From JBHJHP01 sp042219855 (GTDB lineage Bacteria; Bacteroidota; Bacteroidia; Bacteroidales; UBA5342), in contig NZ_JBHJHP010000001.1 of assembly GCF_042219855.1 (NCBI RefSeq), positions 558,001-622,000 of the forward strand: DNA of 64,000 bases, given 5' to 3'. The notes below the pieces were generated by a model. It did no database searches. It saw only the letters and a program-made list of their open reading frames with translations, and was not told the origin of the DNA. Within the stretch, counting starts at the first letter, position 1. Each line of letters opens with the position of its first letter. This document shows positions 46,526 through 54,357 of the stretch, piece by piece. The translations under genes were made by a program, and so were the position numbers.

Positions 46526-47311
46526 ATGAATTTACTGAACAATGCCATTACGGCTGCAATTTTAGCTGGAGAAGAAATCATTAAGGTGTATGACTCCAGG
46601 GATTTTGAGGTGGAATTAAAATCAGATAATTCACCTTTAACCAAAGCCGATAAAAAAGCACACCTTAAAATTACTGAGGTACTCAGCAAAACAGGTATTC
46701 CTATACTGAGCGAGGAAGGAAAACATATTGAATTTGATAAACGGAACGAATGGGAATTCTTCTGGCTGGTTGATCCGCTGGACGGAACAAAAGAATTTAT
46801 CAAACGTAATGGTGAATTTACCGTAAATATTGCATTGATTAAGGAAGGACAACCGGTGATGGGAGTGATATACACCCCGGTTACTTCCACTTTGTATTAT
46901 GGAGATCTAACGATTGGTGCTTTCAAAACAAAGGTTGAGGAAATACCTGTAGGAGAAGAGATTAAATTTAAAAGCGTGGATAGGTTACCTTGCGAGAAGG
47001 CGGTAAAATATACTATTATTGCAAGCCGTTCGCATTTAAGTGTTGAAACGGAAGCTATAATTGAAGAAAAAAGAAAAGAGTTCGGTGACATTGATATTAT
47101 TTCGAAAGGCAGCTCATTGAAACTGTGTCTTGTAGCAGAAGGCTCAGCAGACTATTATCCCCGTTTAGGTCCCACCATGGAATGGGATACAGCCGCCGGA
47201 CATGCCATAGCCCTCGCTTCGGGTTGTAAGGTCATCAGGCACGACAACAAGGAACCCATGACATACAACAAAGAAAATCTGCTGAATCCGTGGTTTGAGG
47301 TGTACAGGTGA
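46526..47311 (+). CDS. cysQ: 3'(2'),5'-Bisphosphate nucleotidase
   Basis: 261 aa. Hydrolyses PAP, the inhibitory by-product of sulfotransfer, to AMP and phosphate. The inositol-monophosphatase-family metal sites are present: SEEGK (about 62-66), DPLDGTKEFI (83-92), and WDTAAGHAIA near the C-terminus with its Asp. It follows cysC by 33 bases. Together they bracket PAPS supply and PAP removal for the sulfotransferases encoded downstream. The coding sequence ends within a short 7-bp-periodic string (AGGTGACGGGTTACG), and the stop codon is part of that string. Confidence 0.94.
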   Translation: MNLLNNAITAAILAGEEIIKVYDSRDFEVELKSDNSPLTKADKKAHLKITEVLSKTGIPILSEEGKHIEFDKRNEWEFFWLVDPLDGTKEFIKRNGEFTVNIALIKEGQPVMGVIYTPVTSTLYYGDLTIGAFKTKVEEIPVGEEIKFKSVDRLPCEKAVKYTIIASRSHLSVETEAIIEEKRKEFGDIDIISKGSSLKLCLVAEGSADYYPRLGPTMEWDTAAGHAIALASGCKVIRHDNKEPMTYNKENLLNPWFEVYR

Positions 47312-47337
47312 CGGGTTACGATATGAACCACCCCCAG

Positions 47338-47359
47338 CCCCCTCCTTGTAAGGAGGGGG
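47338..47359 (+). repeat. GC-rich palindrome P1 before DUF559 copy 1
   Basis: Perfect 10-bp arms CCCCCTCCTT / AAGGAGGGGG with spacer GT, followed by ATAAAAGGGGAGGTCC. The gene start is 36 bases further on. Confidence 0.85.
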
Positions 47360-47395
47360 ATAAAAGGGGAGGTCCTATAACTATTTCTATTTCTT

Positions 47396-47761
47396 ATGGA
47401 AATAAAAAGAAACTTCTTAAAGAATCCTCAGTATACCAAGCAGACAAGGCGCAATCTCAGAAACAATCCTACGTCTGAAGAAAAACGATTATGGCAATAT
47501 TTAAAAGGGCGTAATCTGGATGGAAAGAAGTTCAGGAGACAGTATGGTATTGGACCGTATGTTGTAGATTTTTATTGCCCCGAATGTAACCTTATAGTTG
47601 AAATTGACGGATTAATTCATCAGAATGAGGGAAATAAAAAATACGATGAAGAACGTTCCCGGTTTTTAACAGAAAATGGTTTTAAAATTGTCCGTTATAC
47701 AAACGAAGAAGTAAATAAAAATATAATCAACGTGCTCAAAAGATTACTATCAATCTTATAG
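47396..47761 (+). CDS. DUF559 / Vsr-like endonuclease-fold protein, copy 1
   Basis: 121 aa. Basic N-terminus with RRNLRNNPTSEEKRLWQYLK, then KFRRQYGIGPYVVDFYCPE and NLIVEIDGLIHQ, ending in KIVRYTNEEV and a short helix. This is the DUF559 family, related to very-short-patch-repair and PD-(D/E)xK nucleases. The Asp in VVDFY and the Glu/Asp in VEIDG are the expected catalytic acids, so it looks active. Substrate and role are not known for the family. It lies between GC-rich palindromes and is copied in tandem just downstream with two residue changes visible in the last 12 residues. It has no evident link to polysaccharide synthesis and looks inserted. Confidence 0.85.
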   Translation: MEIKRNFLKNPQYTKQTRRNLRNNPTSEEKRLWQYLKGRNLDGKKFRRQYGIGPYVVDFYCPECNLIVEIDGLIHQNEGNKKYDEERSRFLTENGFKIVRYTNEEVNKNIINVLKRLLSIL

Positions 47762-47774
47762 GTACCATCCCCAA

Positions 47775-47797
47775 CCCCCTCCTTATTAAGGAGGGGG
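47775..47797 (+). repeat. GC-rich palindrome P2 between DUF559 copies
   Basis: The same CCCCCTCCTT / AAGGAGGGGG arms with spacer ATT, then ATAAAAGGGGAGGTCC as after P1. Confidence 0.85.
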
Positions 47798-47833
47798 ATA
47801 AAAGGGGAGGTCCTATAACTATTTCTATTTCTT

Positions 47834-48199
47834 ATGGAAATAAAAAGAAACTTCTTAAAGAATCCTCAGTATACCAAGCAGACAAGGCGCAATCTCAGAA
47901 ACAATCCTACGTCTGAAGAAAAACGATTATGGCAATATTTAAAAGGGCGTAATCTGGATGGAAAGAAGTTCAGGAGACAGTATGGTATTGGACCGTATGT
48001 TGTAGATTTTTATTGCCCCGAATGTAACCTTATAGTTGAAATTGACGGATTAATTCATCAGAATGAGGGAAATAAAAAATACGATGAAGAACGTTCCCGG
48101 TTTTTAACAGAAAATGGTTTTAAAATTGTCCGTTATACAAACGAAGAAGTAAATAAAAATATAATCGACGTGCTCAAAAGATTACAATCAATCTTATAG
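47834..48199 (+). CDS. DUF559 / Vsr-like endonuclease-fold protein, copy 2
   Basis: 121 aa. Identical to copy 1 except Asn to Asp and Leu to Gln near the C-terminus (NIIDVLKRLQSIL against NIINVLKRLLSIL). DNA is the same apart from a few bases, including the 36 bases upstream of the ATG, giving a 438-bp tandem duplication. Near-identity at synonymous sites shows the duplication is very recent or kept uniform by conversion. The catalytic acids are intact. Palindrome P3 follows at 48213. Confidence 0.85.
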   Translation: MEIKRNFLKNPQYTKQTRRNLRNNPTSEEKRLWQYLKGRNLDGKKFRRQYGIGPYVVDFYCPECNLIVEIDGLIHQNEGNKKYDEERSRFLTENGFKIVRYTNEEVNKNIIDVLKRLQSIL

Positions 48200-48212
48200 A
48201 TACCACCCCCAA

Positions 48213-48234
48213 CCCCCTCCTTGTAAGGAGGGGG
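48213..48234 (+). repeat. GC-rich palindrome P3 after DUF559 copy 2
   Basis: CCCCCTCCTT / AAGGAGGGGG with spacer GT. The sequence after it (AAATGGGGGAGGTCTTATC) is a diverged form of that following P1 and P2. Confidence 0.85.
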
Positions 48235-48312
48235 AAATGGGGGAGGTCTTATCAGAATCGATAAAAATTACGTTGGAAATCAATCATAACAACCTAAAGT
48301 AATACTGAAGCC

Positions 48313-48355
48313 CCCTTTCCGCGTGTCGCCAAAGCTATAGCAGTGGCACAAAGGG
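48313..48355 (+). other. Imperfect inverted repeat upstream of the epimerase gene
   Basis: CCCTTT (48313-48318) and AAAGGG (48350-48355) enclose a GC-rich segment with partial inner pairing (GTGTCGCC against GGCAC). It is more GC-rich than its surroundings and may be another dispersed intergenic element. No function is inferred. Confidence 0.3.
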
Positions 48356-48394
48356 ATTCAGGTGTGAAAAAGGAATGGACTGTAAATATATAAA

Positions 48395-49375
48395 ATGAAA
48401 CTCACAACTTATCTCGTTACCGGTGCTGCCGGATTTATAGCTTCACGAACAGCTGAGATACTGCTGGAGCAGGGGCATACTGTTGTTGGTCTGGATAACA
48501 TGAACGACTACTATGACGTACGCTTAAAAGAACACAGGCTCGAAAAACTGAAGCAACATCCAAACTTTATCTGGAAATATCTGGATATTGAGGATTTTAA
48601 TGCGCTTAAAGCATTATTTCAGGAATTTGCATTCAGTGTTGTATTTAATCTGGCGGCAAGAGCCGGTGTAAGGTATAGCCTTGAAAATCCGTTTGTATAT
48701 AATTCCACAAACTCCACGGGGACATTAAACCTGCTGGAGCTGATGAAACAAAATGGAGTGGATAAAATGGTGCTGGCATCAACATCGTCATTGTATGCCG
48801 GTTTACCCATGCCGTTTACGGAGGATCTGGCGGTGAATACACCTTTAACGCCCTATGCAGCCTCAAAAAAAGCTGCTGAAATGATGGCGTATTCCTACCA
48901 TAAGATGCATGATCTGGATATTTCTGTGGTGCGCTACTTCACCGTATTTGGTCCGGCCGGACGTCCGGATATGGCACCACTGCGTTTTGTTAAATGGATA
49001 GCAGAAGGAACGCCAATCACTTTATATGGAGATGGTGAACAGGCCCGGGATTTTACCTACGTGGATGACATTGCCCGTGGAACCATTGCCGCAGGTAAAA
49101 AAGTGGGCTATGAGGTCATCAACCTGGGCGGTGGTAACAATCCGGTAAGTATTAACAGTTTTATTGCCATGATTGAAGAGATGACCGGCAAAAAAGCCGT
49201 TATTGACCGTAAACCGATGCATAAGGCTGACATGAAGGAAACGTGGGCAGATATATCCAAAGCAGAACGCTTACTCAAATGGAAACCTCAGGTATCGGTG
49301 GAAGAGGGCGTAAAGCAAACGGTGGACTGGTATTATGCCAATGAAGCCTTTGTGAAAGATCTGAAGGTAATTTAA
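48395..49375 (+). CDS. NAD-dependent nucleotide-sugar epimerase (UDP-uronate 4-epimerase-like)
   Basis: 326 aa, extended SDR. GAAGFIAS nucleotide-binding motif (about 9-16), LAARAGVRYSLENP, the active-site Ser-Thr-Ser region LASTSSLYAG and the catalytic Tyr/Lys in TPYAASKKAAE. GPAGRPDMAPLRF is the segment typical of UDP-glucuronate 4-epimerases. Together with the UDP-GlcNAc/GalNAc dehydrogenase upstream, it would interconvert gluco- and galacto-configured acidic sugars. The exact substrate is open. Confidence 0.85.
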   Translation: MKLTTYLVTGAAGFIASRTAEILLEQGHTVVGLDNMNDYYDVRLKEHRLEKLKQHPNFIWKYLDIEDFNALKALFQEFAFSVVFNLAARAGVRYSLENPFVYNSTNSTGTLNLLELMKQNGVDKMVLASTSSLYAGLPMPFTEDLAVNTPLTPYAASKKAAEMMAYSYHKMHDLDISVVRYFTVFGPAGRPDMAPLRFVKWIAEGTPITLYGDGEQARDFTYVDDIARGTIAAGKKVGYEVINLGGGNNPVSINSFIAMIEEMTGKKAVIDRKPMHKADMKETWADISKAERLLKWKPQVSVEEGVKQTVDWYYANEAFVKDLKVI

Positions 49376-49388
49376 AAAGCAGGATTTG

Positions 49389-50360
49389 ATGACAGAACCT
49401 TTGGTAACCATAGCATGTGCAACCTATAACCAGGAAAAATATATTGCTCAGACTATCGAAGGATTTCTGCTTCAAAAGACCACCTTTAAGGTAGAAATCA
49501 TCATCCATGATGATGCTTCTATAGATGATACCGCGAAAATTATCAGAGAATATCAAAAGAAGGATGCACGGATCAAGGCCATTTTTCAAAAAGAGAATCA
49601 ACATTCCCGTGGCGTCAAACCCTTCGTGGATATTTTAAGTCAGAAAGCTGAAGGTAAATATATTGCGATTTGCGAGGGAGATGATTACTGGACCGATCCG
49701 GATAAACTGCAAAAGCAGGTCGACTTCCTGGAAGCAAACCCTGATTATGGGATGGTCCATACCAACCATGCCATTTATTCTGAACATGAACATAAGTTTC
49801 TCAAACGAAACTTTGATGCACCGGTATACAACGATAACCCAACATTTGAAGATATTCTGCTGAAAAATCCGGTATCCACCTTAACGGTTTTAGCTAAGAC
49901 CAGCCTGATACATAAGGTTATCAGTGATTTCCCCGAAAACAATACCTGGAAAATGGGTGACTTCCCCATGTGGCTTGGAATCGCTCACTATTCAAAAATC
50001 AAATATCTGCCTGATAATACAGCCGTATACCGAGTGCTGAAGAACTCGCTGAGTAATCAGCAGGACTTTAGTAAAAAACTGGCCATGTTCAATTCCGTGT
50101 TTGAAGTAAAAACATGGTATATGAAAAAATACGGTTGTTCGCAAGTGGTCAGAAAAAATGTAGAGATAGATTACCATAGAGAAAAGCTAAAGCTGGCCTT
50201 TGTATTCAGTGAACCCCAAACTGCACTTATGGCAAAACAGGAACTTTTAAAAACGAAAGCATTTAATTTTTTGGATGCTTTATTTGTTTTCGGATCTAAA
50301 AACACACTCAGCAGACTGATGGTAAAAGTTTATTTAAAACTCTTCATTTCGTTAAAATAG
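49389..50360 (+). CDS. Glycosyltransferase family 2
   Basis: 323 aa from the ATG at 49389 (a TTG three bases earlier is possible but unnecessary). GT-A fold: VTIACATYNQEKYIAQTIEG at the N-terminus, IIHDDASIDDTAKII, and the metal-binding CEGDDYWTDP (about 95-104). No membrane segments, so cytoplasmic or peripheral. It should add one sugar to the lipid-linked repeat unit; donor and linkage cannot be read. It starts about 13 bases after the epimerase stop. Confidence 0.9.
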   Translation: MTEPLVTIACATYNQEKYIAQTIEGFLLQKTTFKVEIIIHDDASIDDTAKIIREYQKKDARIKAIFQKENQHSRGVKPFVDILSQKAEGKYIAICEGDDYWTDPDKLQKQVDFLEANPDYGMVHTNHAIYSEHEHKFLKRNFDAPVYNDNPTFEDILLKNPVSTLTVLAKTSLIHKVISDFPENNTWKMGDFPMWLGIAHYSKIKYLPDNTAVYRVLKNSLSNQQDFSKKLAMFNSVFEVKTWYMKKYGCSQVVRKNVEIDYHREKLKLAFVFSEPQTALMAKQELLKTKAFNFLDALFVFGSKNTLSRLMVKVYLKLFISLK

Positions 50361-50553
50361 AATAATTTTATGATATTCTATTCAATCGTTTTAGAGATAA
50401 TGCAATTGGATATTGGAGAAAGTCCTAATGTTATTTATTTAATAGATATAGTAATTCAATAATGTAATCGATGAAGATGCTGTTAGTTACACAATTGTTC
50501 TTAATTTGGAATAATACTGTTTTAAAATATTATCAAAGTCTTTTAACTATATA
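50361..50553 (+). other. AT-rich intergenic gap
   Basis: 193 bases without a gene. A TTAATTTG at 50501-50508 resembles the -7 element seen elsewhere, but no TTG stands at the right distance. This gap may mark an internal promoter or the joint between gene modules. Confidence 0.3.
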
Positions 50554-51543
50554 ATGAAGATGAAAAAAAGTGCCCTTGTTACTGGTGCAGATGGTTTTAT
50601 TGGATCACACTTAACTGAGGAGTTACTGAAAAAAGGGTATAAAGTTAAAGCTTTAAGTCAGTATAACTCCTTTAATTACTGGGGCTGGCTGGAAGATATT
50701 CCTGCAAATAATAAGTTGGAAATAATATCTGGTGATATAAGAGATCCTCATTTTTGTAAAATAATTACCAAAGATGTGGATGTTATATTTCATTTAGCAG
50801 CCTTAATTGCAATTCCATATTCATATAATGCACCAGATAGTTATGTTGATACAAATGTAAAAGGAACCCTTAACATTTGCCAGGCGGCAAAGGGAAACGG
50901 TAACATTAGGGTTATACATACTTCAACAAGTGAGGTTTACGGCACCGCACAATATGTACCCATTGATGAAATGCATCCCAAACAACCACAGTCACCTTAT
51001 TCTGCTTCTAAAATTGGTGCTGATGCCATGGCTATGAGTTTTTACAATGCATTTAATTTGCCGGTAACTATTGCCAGGCCTTTTAATACCTATGGCCCCA
51101 GACAATCAGCAAGAGCAATTATTCCAACTATTATTACGCAGATACTTAATGGAGCAAATGAAATAAAGTTGGGTGATCTTACACCAACACGTGACTTTAA
51201 TTTTGTCAAAGATACATGCAAGGGGTTTATTGCACTTGCAGAAACAAATGAAACCATCGGTAAAGAAATAAATATAGCATCAAACTATGAAATTTCTATG
51301 CAGGATACCTTGGATACCATACGGGAGATATTAAATTCAAATGTAAAATTTGTATCAGAAGAACACCGGATTCGCCCGGCTAAATCAGAGGTATTTCGCT
51401 TATGGGGTGATAATACATTGATAAGGAATCTGACTGGTTGGGAGCCTGAGTTCGATATCCGCAAAGGATTAGAAGATACTTGTGGATGGTATAGTGTGAA
51501 GGAAAACCTTGCAAAGTTTAAATCCGGAATATATAATTTGTAA
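50554..51543 (+). CDS. LegB-like nucleotide-sugar 4,6-dehydratase (SDR)
   Basis: 329 aa. GADGFIGSHLTEELL (about 10-24), YNSFNYWGWLEDI, HTSTSEVYGTAQ, the catalytic Tyr/Lys in SPYSASKIGADAMA, and ARPFNTYGPRQSARAIIPT. The YNSFN-x-WGWL segment and the overall pattern match LegB-type dehydratases, which make the 4-keto-6-deoxy intermediate of amino sugars such as legionaminic acid. The other Leg enzymes (synthase, CMP transferase) are not seen, so the product may instead be another 4-amino-4,6-dideoxy sugar made with the aminotransferase at 53123. The first ATG (MKMKK) and the third codon are both usable starts. The stop overlaps the next ATG by one base. Confidence 0.8.
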   Translation: MKMKKSALVTGADGFIGSHLTEELLKKGYKVKALSQYNSFNYWGWLEDIPANNKLEIISGDIRDPHFCKIITKDVDVIFHLAALIAIPYSYNAPDSYVDTNVKGTLNICQAAKGNGNIRVIHTSTSEVYGTAQYVPIDEMHPKQPQSPYSASKIGADAMAMSFYNAFNLPVTIARPFNTYGPRQSARAIIPTIITQILNGANEIKLGDLTPTRDFNFVKDTCKGFIALAETNETIGKEINIASNYEISMQDTLDTIREILNSNVKFVSEEHRIRPAKSEVFRLWGDNTLIRNLTGWEPEFDIRKGLEDTCGWYSVKENLAKFKSGIYNL

Positions 51544-52262
51544 TGGCTGAGAAAAGAGCAGTAATACTAGCTGGTGGAAAAGGAACACGTTTAAAACCAT
51601 TTACATATGTCCTGCCAAAACCCCTGGTGCCTGTTGGGGAACTACCTATACTGGAAATAATCATTAGACAGTTGAAGTATTATGGATTTAATCATATTAC
51701 AATGGCAGTTAATCATCAGGCGGAAATTATTAAGGCGTTTTTCGGTAAAGGGGAGAAATGGAACCTTAAAATTGATTACTCACTGGAGGATAAACCTTTA
51801 AGCACAATGGGGCCATTAAAACTAATAAAAGATTTGCCTGAAAACTTCCTCGTGATGAATGGAGATATCCTCTCCGATATTGATTTTGCATCATTTTACG
51901 AACAACATTGCCATAACAAAGAACAATTTACCATCTTATCGAAAAAACGATTTGATAGGGTGGAATACGGAATTCTTGAGACAAATGAAACTGGTTATCT
52001 GAAAACATTTACAGAAAAACCCACCAATACTTACCAGGTAAGTACAGGTATGTATTTCATTAATCGCTCCGTATTGGAAATGATTCCAAAAGATACAGCA
52101 TATGGATTTGATCATTTGATGTATAAGATGCTTGAAACCCATCAGCATGTAAAAGTTGTTCCGGTTGATGCATATTGGCTGGATATTGGCCGTCCTGACG
52201 ATTATGCCATAGCGATGGAAACTTTTAATGAAAACAGGTCTAAATTTCTTCCAGTAGAATGA
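51543..52262 (+). CDS. Sugar-phosphate nucleotidyltransferase
   Basis: 239 aa. ILAGGKGTRLKPFTYVLPKP at the N-terminus is the nucleotide/metal-binding signature of the NTP_transferase family; MNGDIL (metal Asp), FTEKPT and DIGRPDDY (second metal Asp) follow. It activates a sugar 1-phosphate with an NTP. It has only the catalytic domain, as in short mannose-1-phosphate guanylyltransferase-like or RmlA-like proteins; the nucleotide is uncertain. It is translationally coupled on both sides: one base overlap before, ATGA overlap after. Confidence 0.85.
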   Translation: MAEKRAVILAGGKGTRLKPFTYVLPKPLVPVGELPILEIIIRQLKYYGFNHITMAVNHQAEIIKAFFGKGEKWNLKIDYSLEDKPLSTMGPLKLIKDLPENFLVMNGDILSDIDFASFYEQHCHNKEQFTILSKKRFDRVEYGILETNETGYLKTFTEKPTNTYQVSTGMYFINRSVLEMIPKDTAYGFDHLMYKMLETHQHVKVVPVDAYWLDIGRPDDYAIAMETFNENRSKFLPVE

Positions 52263-53113
52263 GGATATTGGTTACTGGCGCAAATGGTTTTGTGGGACAA
52301 CGTTTATGTAAAAACCTTAAAGAAGGGGGGCATGAAGTCTTACAGTTTGACGTGGAACAAGGCGATATAACTGAGATTCCAGAACCCAATGGTCATCTGG
52401 ATCATATTTTTCATTTGGCAGCCCGAACGTTTGTTCCGGAAAGCTGGAAAAATCCGTATGAATTTTATAAGACAAATACACTGGGAACAGAGGCAATACT
52501 TGAGATTTGCCGAATAAAAAATTGTTCCCTGACCTATATCAGCTCCTATGTTTATGGATTACCTGAGCAATTACCTATTAACGAGTTACACCCTGTAAAA
52601 CCTAACACACCCTACAATCACAGTAAGTTGTTAGGTGAGGAATTATGTCGGTTTTATAACCAGCATTTTAAAGTAAATGTTACAGTTCTTCGACCCTTTA
52701 ATATATATGGTTATGGACAATCTCAACATTTTTTAATCCCTACCATCCTGGGTCAAATATTAAACCCTGCTTTACAAGAAGTAACAATTCAAAACTTAAC
52801 CCCCAAAAGGGATTATCTATATATCGATGATTTTATTAACTGTATTATGTCAACATTGGGATTGAATGGTTTTAAAATATACAATGTTGGATCAGGCAAG
52901 TCGTATAGTGTCGGAGAAATCATTCAAATTATACAGGATATTACTGGGTTGAATAAAATGATTATTGAAACAGGTGAAAGAAGAAACAATGAGATTAATG
53001 ATGTTGTAGCTGATATATCATTGATAAAGAGTGAAATAAGCTGGGAGCCAAAACTTAAATTTAGAGAAGGATTGGAATTGATAGTACGTAGTTTAATGGA
53101 AGGAAAGCATTAG
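52259..53113 (+). CDS. NAD-dependent epimerase/dehydratase (SDR)
   Basis: 284 aa. GANGFVGQRL Rossmann motif at the N-terminus, LAARTFVPESW, ISSYVYGLPEQ and the catalytic Tyr/Lys in TPYNHSKLLGEE, then RPFNIYGYGQSQHFLIPT. It is a short extended-SDR that probably reduces or epimerises the keto-sugar from the dehydratase two genes upstream. The start overlaps the previous stop as ATGA. The specific reaction cannot be assigned. Confidence 0.82.
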   Translation: MRILVTGANGFVGQRLCKNLKEGGHEVLQFDVEQGDITEIPEPNGHLDHIFHLAARTFVPESWKNPYEFYKTNTLGTEAILEICRIKNCSLTYISSYVYGLPEQLPINELHPVKPNTPYNHSKLLGEELCRFYNQHFKVNVTVLRPFNIYGYGQSQHFLIPTILGQILNPALQEVTIQNLTPKRDYLYIDDFINCIMSTLGLNGFKIYNVGSGKSYSVGEIIQIIQDITGLNKMIIETGERRNNEINDVVADISLIKSEISWEPKLKFREGLELIVRSLMEGKH

Positions 53114-53122
53114 AATATAGTA

Positions 53123-54235
53123 ATGGAAAAAATACTTGTCACACAACCGTTTCTTCCACCACTTGAAGAAGTGGAGCCTTATCTTAAACAGATATGGGAA
53201 AATAAATGGCTGACCAATAAGGGGCCATTTCACCAGGAACTGGAACAAAAACTGGCAGATTATCTGGATGTGGAGTATATATCGTTATTCAGCAATGGAA
53301 CACTGGCTTTATTAATTGCATTAAAAGCGCTTAATATAAAAGGTGAAGTTATTACAACACCATATACATTTGTAGCTACCTCTCATACGCTATTATGGAA
53401 CAACCTGACACCTGTATTTGCCGATGTGGACCCGGTTTATGGTAACCTTGATCCGGAAGCCGTTGAAAATGCTATTACGCCAAATACAACTGCCATTCTT
53501 CCGGTACATGTATATGGCAATCCCTGCGACGTAAAAGGATTGCAAGAGGTAGCAGATAAGCATAACTTAAAAATTATTTACGATGCAGCCCATGCATTTG
53601 GGGTTAAAGTAAATGAGAAGAGTATCATGCAGTATGGCGACCTCTCTGTTATGAGTTTTCATGCTACCAAACTCTTCAATACCTTCGAAGGTGGCGCCAT
53701 TGCCTGTCATACCGAAGAGATGAAAACTAAAATTGATCATCTTAAGAATTTTGGATTCGACGGAGAGACCACCATCATCGGCACAGGCATTAACGCCAAA
53801 ATGAATGAATTTTCTGCAGTGATGGGCCTGCTCCAGTTAAATCATTTTAAAGAGATTTTGCACAAAAGACAAACCATTGCAGAGCGTTACAGGAAAAATC
53901 TTAAAGGGATCAGCGGGCTCCGTTTTTTGTACGAAATGGCAGGAGTGGACCATAACAATGCGTACTTCCCTGTCTTTTTGGAAAAGAACTACCCACTGGA
54001 TAGAGATACATTATATCAAAAGTTAAAAGACCAAAACATTTACGGACGACGCTATTTTTATCCACTGATTTCCTGGCTGGATTCTTACCAGAACCGGCCT
54101 TCTTCACATGCATCAAATCTGCCTGAAGCCGAGAAGCTTGCAAGTCAGGTGATTTGTCTGCCCATTTATCCGGATCTGGATCTGGAGATTGTGGATTTCG
54201 TTTGTGATATTATTGCTTCGCATACAAACAGGTGA
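53123..54235 (+). CDS. DegT/DnrJ-family sugar aminotransferase (VioA-like)
   Basis: 370 aa. PLP-dependent aminotransferase of nucleotide-linked keto sugars. TQPFLPPLEEVEPYLKQIWE at the N-terminus, NGTLALLIAL, DAAHAFGV (PLP ring Asp) and the Schiff-base Lys in SFHATKLFNTFEGGA. The N-terminal pattern resembles dTDP-4-amino-4,6-dideoxyglucose (VioA-type) aminotransferases, so with the LegB-like dehydratase it would make a 4-amino-4,6-dideoxy sugar. The gene ends inside a 7-bp-periodic string (AGGTGAC TGGGTAC) that continues downstream. Confidence 0.87.
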   Translation: MEKILVTQPFLPPLEEVEPYLKQIWENKWLTNKGPFHQELEQKLADYLDVEYISLFSNGTLALLIALKALNIKGEVITTPYTFVATSHTLLWNNLTPVFADVDPVYGNLDPEAVENAITPNTTAILPVHVYGNPCDVKGLQEVADKHNLKIIYDAAHAFGVKVNEKSIMQYGDLSVMSFHATKLFNTFEGGAIACHTEEMKTKIDHLKNFGFDGETTIIGTGINAKMNEFSAVMGLLQLNHFKEILHKRQTIAERYRKNLKGISGLRFLYEMAGVDHNNAYFPVFLEKNYPLDRDTLYQKLKDQNIYGRRYFYPLISWLDSYQNRPSSHASNLPEAEKLASQVICLPIYPDLDLEIVDFVCDIIASHTNR

Positions 54236-54356
54236 CTGGGTACATGTTACATGTTACAGGTGACTCATTATACCAAACCTTTAATCAATTGAAAATAAAT
54301 ACGATTAACGACATTTTAATTGTTCATTATTAACCATTCATTTTTCATTTAAATAA
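54230..54356 (+). repeat. Heptanucleotide-periodic intergenic tract
   Basis: Begins at the aminotransferase stop: AGGTGAC, TGGGTAC, ATGTTAC, ATGTTAC, AGGTGAC (54230-54264). After a non-periodic stretch, a second block of about 7-bp units runs from 54301 (ACGATTA, ACGACAT, TTTAATT, GTTCATT, ATTAACC, ATTCATT, TTTCATT). It is similar in kind to 45652-45826. Confidence 0.6.
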
Positions 54357-54357
54357 A

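Noticed and set aside
47396..48199. Classical insertion sequence or toxin-antitoxin pair
   Set aside because: No transposase, terminal repeats of IS type or target duplication seen. The two genes are copies of each other, not a toxin with an antitoxin.
47338..48234. Palindromes as ordinary rho-independent terminators
   Set aside because: P1 and P2 stand directly before genes, the arms are followed by ATAAAAGG rather than a T run, and the same palindrome is repeated three times.
50554..54235. Complete legionaminic acid pathway
   Set aside because: Only the LegB-like dehydratase resembles it. No sialic-acid-type synthase or CMP-sugar synthetase is present.
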